64,000 nt of DNA, from contig NZ_WTSX01000004.1 in the NCBI RefSeq assembly GCF_009828745.1, positions 62,001-126,000 of the forward strand, given 5' to 3'. This DNA comes from Erysipelothrix anatis. GTDB taxonomy: Bacteria > Bacillota_I > Bacilli_A > Erysipelotrichales > Erysipelotrichaceae. A model generated the notes under the pieces. The model did no database searches. It saw only the letters and a program-made list of their open reading frames with translations, and was not told where the DNA came from. Positions 1 to 9,930 of the stretch are shown here, in pieces. The number at the start of each line of letters is the position of its first letter. Position 1 is the first letter of the stretch. The position numbers were made by a program, and so were the translations under genes.

Positions 1-480
1 GTTTTGATAGATTAGTTTGTTCTCATCGGAACTAACATAACCACGACCATTACGAGCTTTCAGTTCCATTTCTAAAACAGCACCTTCAGCTAATGTAGCG
101 ATAATGTGATCTTTATTCAAGATTTCCACATTTGTTGGGCATTCAATGTCAGCTGCGGTTACAACCTTTGGACCTTTTTGTGATATACGAAGTGTATATA
201 CTTCATCATCTGCAATATTAATTACAAGGTCTTTTACATTTAAAACAATACCAGTTACATCTTCTCCGACTCCAGCAATTGATGTGAACTCATGGTAAAC
301 ACCTTCAATTTTAATTGAATAAACTGCTGCGCCTGGTAGTGATGAAAGAAGTACGCGTCTTAAGGCATTTCCGATTGTATTTCCGAACCCTCTTTCGAGA
401 GGCTCGATTACAAACTTACCGTAATTTGCTGTTTCATCGAATTCTTTAACTTCAAATTTCGCACGTTCAAACTTGTTCAT
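1..480 (-). CDS. rpoA: RNA polymerase alpha subunit, N-terminal part (cut by window edge)
   Basis: Alpha subunit of RNA polymerase; its N-terminal domain dimerises and nucleates assembly of beta and beta'. The ATG at 478-480 opens an uninterrupted frame to base 1 (160 codons), beginning MNKFERAKFEVKEFDET and containing the family stretch IEPLERGFGNTLGNALRRVL. An AGGAGG lies ahead of the start. It follows rpsK as in the alpha operon of Firmicutes. The rest of the N-terminal domain and the C-terminal DNA-binding domain lie outside the window. Confidence 0.97.
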   Translation of the reverse strand, partial: MNKFERAKFEVKEFDETANYGKFVIEPLERGFGNTIGNALRRVLLSSLPGAAVYSIKIEGVYHEFTSIAGVGEDVTGIVLNVKDLVINIADDEVYTLRISQKGPKVVTAADIECPTNVEILNKDHIIATLAEGAVLEMELKARNGRGYVSSDENKLIYQN

Positions 481-520
481 CTATGAATACCTCCTGGTTT
501 TTTTTACTAGTTTAAAAATT

Positions 521-910
521 TTATCCACGTGGACGTTTTGGTGGACGGCATCCGTTATGTGGAACTGGAGTAACGTCGTTAATTACGCTAATCTCAAGAC
601 CAGCAACTTGTAATGCACGAACTGCTGACTCACGTCCAGGACCAGGTCCTTTAACACTTACTTCTACAGTTTTCATTCCATGATCAACTGCCGCTCTTGC
701 TGCTGCTTCTGAAGCCATTTGAGCTGCATATGGTGTTGACTTACGTGAACCCTTAAATCCAAGAGCCCCAGCACTTGACCAAGCGAGAACATTTCCTTGT
801 TCATCCGAAATTGTAACGATTGTGTTGTTAAATGTCGAATGGATATGTGCAACTCCGCGAGCTATATTCTTGCGGACACGGCGTTTACGTGTAACTTTTT
901 GCTTTGCCAT
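521..910 (-). CDS. rpsK: 30S ribosomal protein S11
   Basis: S11 binds 16S rRNA in the platform of the small subunit near the E site. The 129-residue product has the typical length, a basic N-terminus, the motif [15 protein letters not shown] and the ending [19 protein letters not shown]. It lies between rpsM and rpoA, 20 bases after rpsM, as in the canonical alpha operon, and is expected to be co-transcribed with them. Confidence 0.98.
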   Translation of the reverse strand: MAKQKVTRKRRVRKNIARGVAHIHSTFNNTIVTISDEQGNVLAWSSAGALGFKGSRKSTPYAAQMASEAAARAAVDHGMKTVEVSVKGPGPGRESAVRALQVAGLEISVINDVTPVPHNGCRPPKRPRG

Positions 911-930
911 TATGATTTCCTCCTACTTAA

Positions 931-1296
931 TTATTTTTTCTTGTTCGCAACTGTACGACGAGGTCCTTTACGTGTACGTGCATTTGTTTTTGTACGTTGT
1001 CCACGAACTGGTAATCCACGACGGTGGCGGATTCCACGGAAGCTTCCGATTTCCATGAGACGTTTGATGTTAAGGTTTACTTCACGACGAAGATCCCCTT
1101 CAACTTTGATTTGTTCTACTTCACGACGAATTGCGTTAACTTGATCTTCAGTTAGATCTTTAACACGGATGTTCTCATCAATGTTTGTTTTCGCTAAGAT
1201 TTCTTGTGATGTTGGTAAACCAACTCCGTAGATATATGTTAATGAGACAACTACACGTTTGTTACGTGGAATGTCAATTCCTGCTATACGAGCCAT
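931..1296 (-). CDS. rpsM: 30S ribosomal protein S13
   Basis: S13 sits in the head of the small subunit and contacts the large subunit and tRNA. The 121-residue product starts [19 protein letters not shown] and carries the conserved basic tail [19 protein letters not shown]. It lies 15 bases downstream of rpmJ and 20 upstream of rpsK. An AGGAGG lies ahead of the start. Confidence 0.98.
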   Translation of the reverse strand: MARIAGIDIPRNKRVVVSLTYIYGVGLPTSQEILAKTNIDENIRVKDLTEDQVNAIRREVEQIKVEGDLRREVNLNIKRLMEIGSFRGIRHRRGLPVRGQRTKTNARTRKGPRRTVANKKK

Positions 1297-1311
1297 TAAT
1301 ATGACGTCCTC

Positions 1312-1425
1312 CTATCCTTGTCTTTGTTTGTGTTTTGGATTTTCACAAATTATCATTACTCTACCATTGCGTCGAATAACTCTACATTTTTCACACATTG
1401 GTTTTACAGATGGTCTTACTTTCAT
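1312..1425 (-). CDS. rpmJ: 50S ribosomal protein L36 (37 aa, zinc-ribbon form)
   Basis: Very small large-subunit protein. ATG at 1423-1425 reads [20 protein letters not shown] and ends KHKQRQG with TAG at 1312-1314. It keeps the zinc-binding set: CxxC at residues 11-14, a third Cys at residue 27 and a His in the basic tail, so this is the zinc-containing C+ form. AGGAGG lies 7 bases before the start. It sits between infA and rpsM as usual. Only 37 codons long, so it is easily missed by automated calling. Confidence 0.97.
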   Translation of the reverse strand: MKVRPSVKPMCEKCRVIRRNGRVMIICENPKHKQRQG

Positions 1426-1446
1426 AGTATATCCTCCTAAAACTAT

Positions 1447-1665
1447 CTATTTATGTCTAAATGTAATGCGCCCACGTGATAAATCGTAAGGCGAAATCTC
1501 AACAGTCACGCGGTCTCCCGGTAAAATGCGAATGTAGTGCATACGGATTTTACCAGATACGTGAGCTAAAATTTCATGACCATTACTGAGTTCCACCTTA
1601 AACATTGCACCTGGCAATGTATCAAGTACTACTCCATCTACTTCAATTACGTTTTCTTTGCTCAT
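1447..1665 (-). CDS. infA: Translation initiation factor IF-1
   Basis: IF-1 occupies the ribosomal A site during initiation. The 72-residue OB-fold protein begins [19 protein letters not shown] and includes [16 protein letters not shown], both family hallmarks. Its ATG overlaps the map stop codon by four bases (ATGA, 1662-1665), which suggests translational coupling. A GGAGG lies about 13 bases upstream within map. Confidence 0.98.
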   Translation of the reverse strand: MSKENVIEVDGVVLDTLPGAMFKVELSNGHEILAHVSGKIRMHYIRILPGDRVTVEISPYDLSRGRITFRHK

Positions 1666-2432
1666 GAGTGTTTATATGCCTCCTTTGTTCGAGTGAGAAT
1701 TTCAAATTCATTCTCTAGAATTAGTACAGTATGTTCAAAATGAGCTGTCAACGATCGATCTGCGGAAACCACATTCCAACCATCTTCAAGTACTTCTGTT
1801 TTACTTGTACCAACTTGAACCATTGGTTCAATAGCGATAACCATATTTTTTCTAAGTAATGCACCTTTTCCAGGTACCCCTACATTAGGGACATAAGGAG
1901 CTTCATGCATTGATGTTCCTAAGCCATGTCCTGAATATTCAACAGGTAAACCATAACCATGTGGTGTAACAACGCTCATAACTGCATGACCGATATCACC
2001 AACACGATTTCCCGCAATTGCAGCTTCAATGCCTGCAAAAAGAGATGCTTCCGAAACTTCCAATAGATGTTTGGCTTCATCACTAATTTGTCCGACTGGA
2101 TATGTCCACGCATGATCACTATAGTATCCTTTGTAAACAGCTCCAACGTCAATCGTAATGATATCTCCATCTTTGAGAATTACATCCGAACTAGGGATTC
2201 CATGAACTAATACTTCGTTCACTGAAGCACATATGGATCCGGTAAATCCTTCGTAACCAAGAAACGCTGGTGTTGCACCCTGACTTATTATATACGCGTG
2301 TGCCAAATCGTCAAGATGTTTTGTCGAAACGCCTGGCTTAATAGCCTGACGAACAACCTCTTGTGCTTCGAAAGCGATACGACCTGCCTCACGCATTAAG
2401 TCTAATTCACGTTCAGACTTGGTTGTAATCAT
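1662..2432 (-). CDS. map: Methionine aminopeptidase, type I
   Basis: Removes the N-terminal methionine from nascent proteins. The 256-residue pita-bread-fold enzyme shows the metal-ligand sequences in order: [18 protein letters not shown] (two Asp), [10 protein letters not shown] (His), IAIEPMV (Glu) and a C-terminal Glu region. There is no N-terminal zinc-finger extension. It overlaps adk upstream (2429-2432) and infA downstream by four bases each. The secY-adk-map-infA order is standard in Firmicutes. Confidence 0.97.
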   Translation of the reverse strand: MITTKSERELDLMREAGRIAFEAQEVVRQAIKPGVSTKHLDDLAHAYIISQGATPAFLGYEGFTGSICASVNEVLVHGIPSSDVILKDGDIITIDVGAVYKGYYSDHAWTYPVGQISDEAKHLLEVSEASLFAGIEAAIAGNRVGDIGHAVMSVVTPHGYGLPVEYSGHGLGTSMHEAPYVPNVGVPGKGALLRKNMVIAIEPMVQVGTSKTEVLEDGWNVVSADRSLTAHFEHTVLILENEFEILTRTKEAYKHS

Positions 2433-3079
2433 TTAACCGCCTCCAAAATGTTTCTAATTTCATTCATAACTGCTTCCGCATTTTGAGATGCGTCAATGTC
2501 ACGAACTAAGCCTTTTTCTCTAAAATACTCGATTGAAGGCTCTGTTTGTTTTGTATATTCTTCAAAGCGTACTGCTAGTTTCTCTTCTGTATCATCTGAT
2601 CGTTGATACAGTTCTCCACCATCAATGTCGCATACATTTTCGACTTTAGATGGTTTGTAGTGAATATTGTATATTGCACCACATGTTTTGCAGAGACGAC
2701 GTCCTGTAATTCGTTTTACAAGTGTATCGTAATTAACTTGTAGATTGATAACGAGATCGATTGGTTTTCCAATTTCACGAGCCATTTCTTCTACAGCGTT
2801 TGCTTGATGTAAGTTACGTGGATAACCATCTAAGAGATATCCATTTACTGTATCATCTTGCATAATACGCTCTTTAACCATACGATCAGTAACATCATCA
2901 GGTACTAAGTTACCATTATCCAAGTAAGTTTTTGCCTCTAAACCTACAGGTGTTCCGTTCGCAATTGCAGAACGGAACATATCACCTGTAGAGATATGAG
3001 CAATGCCAAACTCTTCAACGATTTTCGCTGACATTGTTCCTTTACCGCTACCAGCAGGACCCATAATTAATAAATTCAT
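2429..3079 (-). CDS. adk: Adenylate kinase with zinc-type LID
   Basis: Interconverts AMP, ADP and ATP. The 216-residue protein starts with the P-loop GPAGSGKGT (residues 7-15). The LID domain has Cys-x2-Cys (LCKTCG) followed by Cys-x2-Asp (VCDID), the Cys3-Asp zinc site known from Bacillus enzymes and absent from E. coli Adk. It starts 8 bases after secY ends and overlaps map by four bases. Confidence 0.97.
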   Translation of the reverse strand: MNLLIMGPAGSGKGTMSAKIVEEFGIAHISTGDMFRSAIANGTPVGLEAKTYLDNGNLVPDDVTDRMVKERIMQDDTVNGYLLDGYPRNLHQANAVEEMAREIGKPIDLVINLQVNYDTLVKRITGRRLCKTCGAIYNIHYKPSKVENVCDIDGGELYQRSDDTEEKLAVRFEEYTKQTEPSIEYFREKGLVRDIDASQNAEAVMNEIRNILEAVK

Positions 3080-3087
3080 AGTTCCTC

Positions 3088-4380
3088 CTATCGGCTGAAT
3101 AAACCTTTATATGAACGTTCAGTTAAACGTCCTTTTAATTCTTTAACAGTTTCAAGTGCTACCCCAACAACGATGATGATACCAGTTCCACCAATAGCTG
3201 TTGATGCAGGAATTCTGCCATCAGTAATCATTGGTAAGATATGTGGTAATACAGCGATAAATGTTAAGAATAATGCACCTAGCACAGTAATTCGATTTAA
3301 TATTGTACTAATGTAATTCTTAGTATCTTTCCCTGGGCGAACCCCTGGAATGTAAGAATTATTTTTCGCAAAGTCTTCTGAAATTTTCTCAGGATCAACT
3401 TGCAAGTGAGTGTAGAAGAATGTGAATGCGATTGTAAGTACAGCATAGATTGCAAGACCCACTGGGTGTGATGTTACAAAGTATGTTGACAAGAATTGAT
3501 ATACACTTCCTTGATTTACCCAACTTAATGCGATAATCGGTGCTTGCATGATTGCTCCTGCAAAGATAACCGGGATAACACTCGCTGAGTTAATCATTAA
3601 TGGTAAGTGATTCATTCCTTTTCCACGCATCGTTCCGCCAGCACTCGAAGTGTATTGGATCGATATTTTACGAACGGCACCGCTCATAAAAGTTACCAAG
3701 ATGATAATTGCAATAAATGATATAACGTAAAGTGTAAACCATAACCATCCTAAGCTTCCGCCATTTGTAACCATTGCGTTAAACGCACTGACAAATGAAT
3801 TTGGCATTGCAGATACAATACCAGCAAAGATAATTAATGAAGTACCATTACCAACACCTTTGGTAGTGATTTGATCAGCTATCCAAAGTAAGAACATAGT
3901 TCCCGCTGTCATGACTGTTCCCATGAAGAAATAGTCAGCAGGAGTTGTACTCAATAAGATTCCATATTGAGAATTAAATACGTATAAAATACCAATTGCT
4001 TGCACATATGCCAATACCACACCTAAATAACGCGTAATACGATCAAGTTGTTGTTTTCCACTTTGACCGGATTTTGTTAATTCAGTGAGGTAAGGTATAA
4101 CGTCCATTGCTAATAATTGAACGATAATTGATGCTGTGATGTATGGTCCCACTCCAAGCGAGAAAATTGATAACGACTGAAGCAGTCCACCACCAAGAAT
4201 ATTCATCATTCCAACTAAGTTGTTAGACTCTAATGCAGATACCATCCCTGAAAGCTTAACGCTATCAACGTTAGGAACAGGTACAACTGTTCCTAAACGA
4301 TAAAGTAATAGCATCGCAAGTGTGAAAATGATTCTTATTCTGATTTCTTTGTTTTTGAATAAATCAGTGATAAATCTCAT
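3088..4380 (-). CDS. secY: Preprotein translocase channel subunit SecY
   Basis: Central pore of the Sec translocon in the cytoplasmic membrane. At 430 residues with about ten hydrophobic segments it has the family length. Recognisable pieces are the N-terminal RIRIIFTLAMLLLYRLGTVVPVP, the plug region that follows, and DPEKISEDFAKNNSYIPGVRPG in a late cytoplasmic loop. Its start overlaps the rplO stop by one base. It is the last classical member of the spc operon before adk. Confidence 0.98.
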   Translation of the reverse strand: MRFITDLFKNKEIRIRIIFTLAMLLLYRLGTVVPVPNVDSVKLSGMVSALESNNLVGMMNILGGGLLQSLSIFSLGVGPYITASIIVQLLAMDVIPYLTELTKSGQSGKQQLDRITRYLGVVLAYVQAIGILYVFNSQYGILLSTTPADYFFMGTVMTAGTMFLLWIADQITTKGVGNGTSLIIFAGIVSAMPNSFVSAFNAMVTNGGSLGWLWFTLYVISFIAIIILVTFMSGAVRKISIQYTSSAGGTMRGKGMNHLPLMINSASVIPVIFAGAIMQAPIIALSWVNQGSVYQFLSTYFVTSHPVGLAIYAVLTIAFTFFYTHLQVDPEKISEDFAKNNSYIPGVRPGKDTKNYISTILNRITVLGALFLTFIAVLPHILPMITDGRIPASTAIGGTGIIIVVGVALETVKELKGRLTERSYKGLFSR

Positions 4381-4820
4381 TAGATCACCTCTGCTTTTCC
4401 ACCCATTTTTTCGATAATTTCAACTGCTGATTTTGAGAATACATTAGCTTTAACAACTAATTTTTTCTCTAATTCACCTTGGCCTAAGATTTTTACGCCG
4501 TCAAGTGTTTTGTTGATAATACGTTTTTCTAATAACATTTCAATTGTAACTTCTGTACCATCTTCAAATACGTTTAATGATGATACGTTAACAATTGCGT
4601 GCTCTACACGGTTAACGTTTTTAAATCCACGTTTTGGAATACGTTTGAATAATGGTGTTTGTCCACCTTCGAACCCTAAAGCAACTCCACCGCCACTACG
4701 TGCGTTTTGTCCTTTGTGTCCTTTACCCGCTGTTTTTCCATTTCCTGATCCGTGTCCACGACCGATACGTTTACGATCTTGGCGTGCACCTTCATTGTAT
4801 TTTAATTCATGTAGTTTCAT
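4380..4820 (-). CDS. rplO: 50S ribosomal protein L15
   Basis: Late-assembling large-subunit protein. The 146-residue product starts [22 protein letters not shown] and has the Gly/Lys-rich [18 protein letters not shown] typical of L15. It follows rpsE after only 13 bases. In most bacteria rpmD (L30) lies here, so L30 is missing from this position. Confidence 0.98.
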   Translation of the reverse strand: MKLHELKYNEGARQDRKRIGRGHGSGNGKTAGKGHKGQNARSGGGVALGFEGGQTPLFKRIPKRGFKNVNRVEHAIVNVSSLNVFEDGTEVTIEMLLEKRIINKTLDGVKILGQGELEKKLVVKANVFSKSAVEIIEKMGGKAEVI

Positions 4821-4833
4821 AAAGGTCCCCTTC

Positions 4834-5343
4834 CTATCGTACGTCTTGGACTTTAATTTCGCGTAATTTCGCTACTTCGTCTACAGTTGTCATTGATTCT
4901 AAAGCATCAAATGTTGCACGAACCATGTTGATTGGTGTGCGTGACCCGATACATTTTGTAAGAACGTCAGTAACTCCTGCTAACTCCATAACGTCACGGA
5001 TTGCTCCACCAGCGATAACACCAGTACCTTCGATAGCTGGACGTACAAAGACTTCTCCTGCTCCGAATTTACCTGTGTTTGTATGTGGTAAACTTCCGTT
5101 TACAAGTTTAACATTGATTAAGTTTTTCTTAGCTGCTTCAACACCCTTACGGATTGCATCTGGAACTTCGTTTGCTTTACCTGTTCCAAATCCTACGCGG
5201 CCTTTTTTATCACCAACTACGACTAGAGCTGCAAAGCGGAAACGACGACCACCTTTAACAACCTTAGTAACACGATTGATGACAACAACACGTTCTTCGA
5301 ATTCTTGTTCGCGTGCTTCTCTTCTAGGTTTACGATTCATCAT
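4834..5343 (-). CDS. rpsE: 30S ribosomal protein S5
   Basis: S5 contributes to decoding fidelity and the mRNA entry channel. The 169-residue protein contains the double-stranded RNA-binding-like part [19 protein letters not shown] and the C-terminal domain with [19 protein letters not shown]. It lies between rplR and rplO; spacing to rplR is 11 bases. Confidence 0.98.
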   Translation of the reverse strand: MMNRKPRREAREQEFEERVVVINRVTKVVKGGRRFRFAALVVVGDKKGRVGFGTGKANEVPDAIRKGVEAAKKNLINVKLVNGSLPHTNTGKFGAGEVFVRPAIEGTGVIAGGAIRDVMELAGVTDVLTKCIGSRTPINMVRATFDALESMTTVDEVAKLREIKVQDVR

Positions 5344-5354
5344 GCGCCTCCTTA

Positions 5355-5711
5355 TTAAAATTCTAGTCCGGCTTCACGAGCTGCTTCTGCAACTGCCTGA
5401 ACACGTCCATGATAGATGTATCCACCACGGTCAAATACTACAGTAGTAATGCCTTTGTCTTTAGCGAGTTTTGCAACTTCTGCACCGACTTTTTTAGCTG
5501 CTTCGATGTTTCCACCGTTTTCAAGTTTAAGAGCTACTGATCCTGTAGCAACAAGAGTTGTCTTAGCTACATCGTCAATAATTTGTACCGCAATGTGTGT
5601 ATTTGAACGATACACGCTAAGACGTGGGCGTTCTTGCGTTCCACTGACTTTACGACGAACGCGTGCATGACGACGAACACGTTCCTGATTTCTAGATAAT
5701 TTTTTTGCCAT
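5355..5711 (-). CDS. rplR: 50S ribosomal protein L18
   Basis: 5S rRNA-binding protein of the central protuberance. 118 residues with the typical [20 protein letters not shown] segment and the C-terminal [20 protein letters not shown]. It is followed by rpsE and preceded by rplF. Confidence 0.98.
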   Translation of the reverse strand: MAKKLSRNQERVRRHARVRRKVSGTQERPRLSVYRSNTHIAVQIIDDVAKTTLVATGSVALKLENGGNIEAAKKVGAEVAKLAKDKGITTVVFDRGGYIYHGRVQAVAEAAREAGLEF

Positions 5712-5732
5712 AATTCAATTTCTCCTTTCCCA

Positions 5733-6278
5733 CTATTTCTTAGCTGCAGTTTTACCCTCTTTACGACGGATAACTTCATTTTTGTATTTAATACCTTTAC
5801 CGAGGTAAGGTTCTGGTTTACGAGTTGCGCGAACGTTTGCTGCGAATTCTCCTACCATTTGTTTGTCAATTCCACTAACAACGATTGATGTTGCTGATGG
5901 TACTTCAACTTCTAGTCCTTCTGTTACATCGAACTCGATTGGATGTGAGTATCCAACATTCAAGACTAATGTATTCCCTGACTTAGATGCACGATACCCG
6001 ATACCAACAAGGTCAAGTTCTTTTTTAAAGCCTTCGTGAACACCTTCGATCATGTTGTTTAACAATGAACGTGTAGTTCCGTGAATCTGTTTTACTAATT
6101 TTGTATCATTCGGACGAATAACGTTGATTTCGCCTTCAGCGATTTCGATTGTGTAAAGTTCATTGAACTGACGTGTTAAAGTTCCTTTAGGACCTTTAAC
6201 TGTCACCTCATTACCAGCCTTTACTTCGACTTCAACGCCAGCCGGAATGGTAATCGTTTTATTTCCGATACGTGACAT
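5733..6278 (-). CDS. rplF: 50S ribosomal protein L6
   Basis: Large-subunit protein near the sarcin-ricin loop. The 181-residue protein begins MSRIGNKTITIPAGVEVEVK and ends in the conserved PEPYLGKGIKYKNEVIRRKEG signature. It contains two tandem copies of the L6 fold. It sits between rpsH and rplR. Confidence 0.98.
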   Translation of the reverse strand: MSRIGNKTITIPAGVEVEVKAGNEVTVKGPKGTLTRQFNELYTIEIAEGEINVIRPNDTKLVKQIHGTTRSLLNNMIEGVHEGFKKELDLVGIGYRASKSGNTLVLNVGYSHPIEFDVTEGLEVEVPSATSIVVSGIDKQMVGEFAANVRATRKPEPYLGKGIKYKNEVIRRKEGKTAAKK

Positions 6279-6293
6279 AGTGTGTCTCCTCTC

Positions 6294-6692
6294 TTACCAA
6301 ACGTAAGCTAACACTTCTCCACCAACATGTTTTTGGCGAGCTTGTTTATCTGTTAGCAATCCGTCTGATGTTGTGATGATTGCGATTCCGAGTCCATTAA
6401 GAACACGTGGCACTTCATTCACTTTTGCATAAACGCGTTTTCCAGGTTTTGAGATACGTTTTAATCCGCTGATTACTCGTTCTCCATTTGCACCATATTT
6501 TAGTACAACTGTGATTGATTGTTTGTATCCCTCACCATTGATGAGGAAGTCACGAATAAAACCTTCTTCTTTTAAAATTCTTACGATTTCTACTTTTTCT
6601 TTACTTGCAGGAATTTCAACAATATCGTGTTTCGCTTGAACAGCGTTACGAATACGTGTTAATAAATCCGCAATTGGATCTGTTACATACAT
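6294..6692 (-). CDS. rpsH: 30S ribosomal protein S8
   Basis: Primary 16S rRNA binder; in E. coli it also represses the spc operon. The 132-residue product opens with [15 protein letters not shown] and has the C-terminal signature [20 protein letters not shown]. It lies between rpsN and rplF with a good RBS. Confidence 0.98.
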   Translation of the reverse strand: MYVTDPIADLLTRIRNAVQAKHDIVEIPASKEKVEIVRILKEEGFIRDFLINGEGYKQSITVVLKYGANGERVISGLKRISKPGKRVYAKVNEVPRVLNGLGIAIITTSDGLLTDKQARQKHVGGEVLAYVW

Positions 6693-6708
6693 GAAAAGTT
6701 CCTCCTTG

Positions 6709-6978
6709 CTACCAGCTAGCCTTACGTACGCCCGGAATTTGCCCTTTATGAGCTAATTCACGGAAACGAATACGTGACATACCATATTTACGTAAATATC
6801 CACGAGGACGGCCATCGACTTTATCGCGATTATGTAAACGAACTGGTGAAGCATCACGTGGTAATTTTTGTAACCCGATGTAATCACCTTCAGCTTTTAA
6901 TGCTGCACGTTTTTCGGCATAGCGAGCAACAACTTCTTGACGTTGCATTTCACGAGCAATCTTTGATTTTTTAGCCAT
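6709..6978 (-). CDS. rpsN: 30S ribosomal protein S14, zinc-independent form
   Basis: S14 lies in the head of the small subunit. This copy is 89 residues, starts [20 protein letters not shown] and contains [20 protein letters not shown]. It has no cysteine at all, so the CxxC zinc ribbon of the 61-residue form is absent. In Bacillus subtilis the zinc form occupies the spc operon and the 89-residue form is a zinc-starvation paralogue; here the zinc-free form holds the operon place. It is one base from overlapping rplE. Confidence 0.97.
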   Translation of the reverse strand: MAKKSKIAREMQRQEVVARYAEKRAALKAEGDYIGLQKLPRDASPVRLHNRDKVDGRPRGYLRKYGMSRIRFRELAHKGQIPGVRKASW

Positions 6979-7523
6979 TAGTTACCCTCCTTCTTAAAAG
7001 GCATTCCTAACTCTTTTAATAGAGCGTATCCTTCTTCATCTGTTTGAGCTGTGGTGACAATAGTGATATCCATACCACGAACTTTATTAATTTTATCATA
7101 ATCAATTTCTGGGAAGATTAATTGTTCTTTAACACCCATTGTGTAGTTTCCACGTCCATCGAATGATCCACCGTTAATTCCACGGAAGTCACGTACACGA
7201 GGAAGTGCAACTTTGATTAATTTTTCTAAGAAATCATGCATTTTTTCGCCACGTAAAGTAACTTTAACACCGATTGGCATTCCTTCACGTAACTTAAAGT
7301 TAGCGATTGATTTTTTAGCTTTTGTAACTACAGGTTTTTGTCCTGTAATCATTTCCAAGTCAGCAACTGCATCGTCGATTGCTTTCGCATTGTTGATAGC
7401 TTCTCCGACACCCATGTTGACAACGATTTTTTCAAGTTTTGGAACTTGCATTACTGAAGTATAGTTAAATTGTTTAACTAAAGTTCCAACTACTTCTGTT
7501 TTGTATTGTTCTTTTAATTTCAT
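6978..7523 (-). CDS. rplE: 50S ribosomal protein L5
   Basis: 5S rRNA-binding protein contacting P-site tRNA. The 181-residue protein contains [15 protein letters not shown] near the N-terminus and the [20 protein letters not shown] loop. It starts 14 bases after the rplX stop and its stop codon touches the rpsN start. Confidence 0.98.
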   Translation of the reverse strand: MKLKEQYKTEVVGTLVKQFNYTSVMQVPKLEKIVVNMGVGEAINNAKAIDDAVADLEMITGQKPVVTKAKKSIANFKLREGMPIGVKVTLRGEKMHDFLEKLIKVALPRVRDFRGINGGSFDGRGNYTMGVKEQLIFPEIDYDKINKVRGMDITIVTTAQTDEEGYALLKELGMPFKKEGN

Positions 7524-7537
7524 CTAGCTATACCTCC

Positions 7538-7846
7538 TTATTTAACTACGCTGCCTGATTTTTTGTAGACGCGTACTTTCTTACCTTTTTCTTCTTTGAA
7601 TCCTACACGGCTAGCTGCTTTAGCTTTAGCATCGTATAGCATTACGTTTGAAACATGAATCCATGCTTCTTGTTCAATGATTCCACCATCTGGATTCATT
7701 TGAGTTGGTTTCATATGTTTCTTAACTAAGTTAACACCTTCGATTTTGACTTTGTCAGTTTTAGGACTTGCTTCAATGACATCGCCGATGGTTCCTTTAT
7801 ATGATCCAGTGATAACTTGAACTTTATCGCCACGTTTGATTTTCAT
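7538..7846 (-). CDS. rplX: 50S ribosomal protein L24
   Basis: Assembly-initiator protein with an N-terminal KOW motif ([19 protein letters not shown]). 102 residues with the family segment [20 protein letters not shown]. It lies between rplN and rplE. Confidence 0.98.
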   Translation of the reverse strand: MKIKRGDKVQVITGSYKGTIGDVIEASPKTDKVKIEGVNLVKKHMKPTQMNPDGGIIEQEAWIHVSNVMLYDAKAKAASRVGFKEEKGKKVRVYKKSGSVVK

Positions 7847-7856
7847 AAAAGCCTCC

Positions 7857-8225
7857 TTATAACACTTCAGGAGCTAATGAGACGATCTTCATGAAGTTTT
7901 TTTCACGAAGCTCACGAGCTACTGGTCCAAAGATACGTGTTCCTTTTGGTGTCATATCATCTTTTAAGATAACAACTGCGTTGTCATCAAATTTAATGTA
8001 TGAACCATTTCCACGACGAACACCGTATTTTGTGCGCACGACAACTGCTTTAACAACGTCACCTTTTTTAACACTTCCACCTGGGATTGCTTCTTTAACT
8101 GTACCAACAACGATATCACCGATGTTTGATGTACGGCGGAAGCTTCCACCTAGTGAACGGATAACTAAGATTTCTTTTGCACCAGTGTTGTCTGCAACTT
8201 TACATCTTGATTCATTTTGTATCAT
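7857..8225 (-). CDS. rplN: 50S ribosomal protein L14
   Basis: Large-subunit protein at the subunit interface. 122 residues, starting [20 protein letters not shown], with the central [17 protein letters not shown] and the ending [10 protein letters not shown]. It lies between rpsQ and rplX. Confidence 0.98.
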   Translation of the reverse strand: MIQNESRCKVADNTGAKEILVIRSLGGSFRRTSNIGDIVVGTVKEAIPGGSVKKGDVVKAVVVRTKYGVRRGNGSYIKFDDNAVVILKDDMTPKGTRIFGPVARELREKNFMKIVSLAPEVL

Positions 8226-8237
8226 CTTGACAACCTC

Positions 8238-8498
8238 CTACAATACAACAGCTTTTTCGAGTAAACGAATTACGCGGAAATGTTTTGTAGCTGATAATGG
8301 ACGTGTTTCCATAATTTCTACGATATCTCCGACTTTAATTTCATTTTTCTCGTCATGAGCTTTGAATTTTTTTGAATAGTTTACACGTTTTCCATAGAGT
8401 GGATGACGTTTTGATGTTTTAACTTCAACGACTACCGTTTTGTCCATTGCATCAGATACAACAGTACCACGGTAAACTTTACGTTTATTTCTTTCCAT
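8238..8498 (-). CDS. rpsQ: 30S ribosomal protein S17
   Basis: OB-fold 16S rRNA binder. 86 residues with [20 protein letters not shown] and the signature [19 protein letters not shown]. It lies between rpmC and rplN. Confidence 0.98.
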   Translation of the reverse strand: MERNKRKVYRGTVVSDAMDKTVVVEVKTSKRHPLYGKRVNYSKKFKAHDEKNEIKVGDIVEIMETRPLSATKHFRVIRLLEKAVVL

Positions 8499-8512
8499 CG
8501 CTTTGTGACCTC

Positions 8513-8716
8513 CTACTTATTGTCACTAAGCTGACGCTCAGTGATTACTGTTTTGATGCGTGCAATCGTTTTACGGATTTCACGTAAACGAGCAGGGTTC
8601 TCAAGTTGACCAATAGCTTGTTGGAAACGTAAGTCAAATAATTCTTCTTTTAATGTATCGATTTGAACTAATAAATCTGTATTATTAGCTTCACGGATTT
8701 CTTTCAATGATGTCAT
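8513..8716 (-). CDS. rpmC: 50S ribosomal protein L29
   Basis: Two-helix protein near the exit tunnel and a contact site for trigger factor and SRP. 67 residues with the conserved [21 protein letters not shown]. Its start overlaps the end of rplP by four bases. Confidence 0.98.
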   Translation of the reverse strand: MTSLKEIREANNTDLLVQIDTLKEELFDLRFQQAIGQLENPARLREIRKTIARIKTVITERQLSDNK

Positions 8717-9135
8717 ACTTGTTCCTCCTCTCCCTTACGGACGAATCGAGTTTTAACTGCTAACTTGTGTGATGCAAGACGGAACGCTTCACGCGCAACT
8801 TCTTCTGGTACACCAGCAACTTCGAACATTACTCGACCTGGTTTAACTACTGCTACCCATCCTTCAGGTGCCCCTTTACCGGAACCCATTCGGACTTCAA
8901 GTGGTTTTCTTGTAATTGCTAAGTGAGGGAAAATTTTGATCCAAACTTTTCCGCCACGTTTCATATAACGTGTCATTGCAATACGAGCAGCTTCGATTTG
9001 TCTGTTGCTTACGTAGTTTCCTGATTCAGCAACTAAACCATATTCTCCAAAAGCAACTGTACGTCCTGCTTTTGAACGTCCTTCGTATGAAAGACGGTGT
9101 GGTTTTCTATATTTAGTACGTTTAGGCATCAACAT
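8713..9135 (-). CDS. rplP: 50S ribosomal protein L16
   Basis: L16 lies near the A-site tRNA elbow. The 140-residue protein starts [14 protein letters not shown], matching the MLxPKR start of Firmicutes. The ATG at 9135 is preferred because AGGAGG lies nine bases before it; this RBS is formed by the last codons of rpsC. The next Met (two codons on) would be too far. The [16 protein letters not shown] signature is present. Confidence 0.97.
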   Translation of the reverse strand: MLMPKRTKYRKPHRLSYEGRSKAGRTVAFGEYGLVAESGNYVSNRQIEAARIAMTRYMKRGGKVWIKIFPHLAITRKPLEVRMGSGKGAPEGWVAVVKPGRVMFEVAGVPEEVAREAFRLASHKLAVKTRFVRKGEEEQV

Positions 9136-9137
9136 AA

Positions 9138-9917
9138 CTAATTACCTCCTTGCTCGTCTTTTGATGCTGCTTGAGCATCGTTGCGTTGTGGACGGTTATT
9201 TGGACGACGGTCGTTACGGTCATTGCGACGACGACGTGGTCGATCAAATTTTCCACCTTTTGGTGCTTCTGGTTCTTGTACTAATTGTCCTGGCAATACT
9301 TCACCACGGCAGATCCAAACTTTAACACCTAAGATACCGAATTGTGTATTTGCTTCATAGTGAGCATAGTCGATATCAGCACGTAATGTATGAAGTGGTA
9401 CGATTCCTTCTGAGTATCCCTCAGTACGAGCCATATCAGCTCCACCTAAACGTCCGGAAACAGCAGTTTTAATTCCTTTTGCTCCTGAACGCATTGTACG
9501 TTGGATTGTACGTTTTTGTGCAGTTCTGAATGAAGCACGTTGTTCTAATTGCTCAGCAATGTTACGAGCAACAAGATGTGCATCTAAATCAGGGTTTCCA
9601 ACTTCTAATACTTTAACATTTACTGTGTTTCCTTCTGAAATCTTAGCGATTGCAGCTTTTGTTTTTTCAATGTTTGCTCCGTTAACACCGATTACAACAC
9701 CTGGGCGGGCTGTACGGATGATAACATCAACGCGGTTTTTTGAACGTTCGATTTCTACGCGTGAAACGTATGCATCTTTAAGATTTTTAAAGATGTATTC
9801 ACGGATAAGTGTGTCTTCGTGGAGAAGGTCTGCGAAATTATTTTCTGCATACCAACGTGATTCCCAATCACGAATAACACCAACGCGCATACCGATCGGA
9901 TTTACTTTTTGTCCCAT
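9138..9917 (-). CDS. rpsC: 30S ribosomal protein S3 with a long basic tail
   Basis: S3 lines the mRNA entry tunnel. The KH domain (around residues 40-110, with [13 protein letters not shown]) and the C-terminal domain ([20 protein letters not shown]) are intact. At 259 residues it is about 40 longer than the Bacillus protein; the extra part (from about residue 228) is rich in Arg, Asn and Asp ([20 protein letters not shown]). Its final codons provide the rplP RBS. Confidence 0.97.
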   Translation of the reverse strand: MGQKVNPIGMRVGVIRDWESRWYAENNFADLLHEDTLIREYIFKNLKDAYVSRVEIERSKNRVDVIIRTARPGVVIGVNGANIEKTKAAIAKISEGNTVNVKVLEVGNPDLDAHLVARNIAEQLEQRASFRTAQKRTIQRTMRSGAKGIKTAVSGRLGGADMARTEGYSEGIVPLHTLRADIDYAHYEANTQFGILGVKVWICRGEVLPGQLVQEPEAPKGGKFDRPRRRRNDRNDRRPNNRPQRNDAQAASKDEQGGN

Positions 9918-9930
9918 TGTGTTTCCTCCC

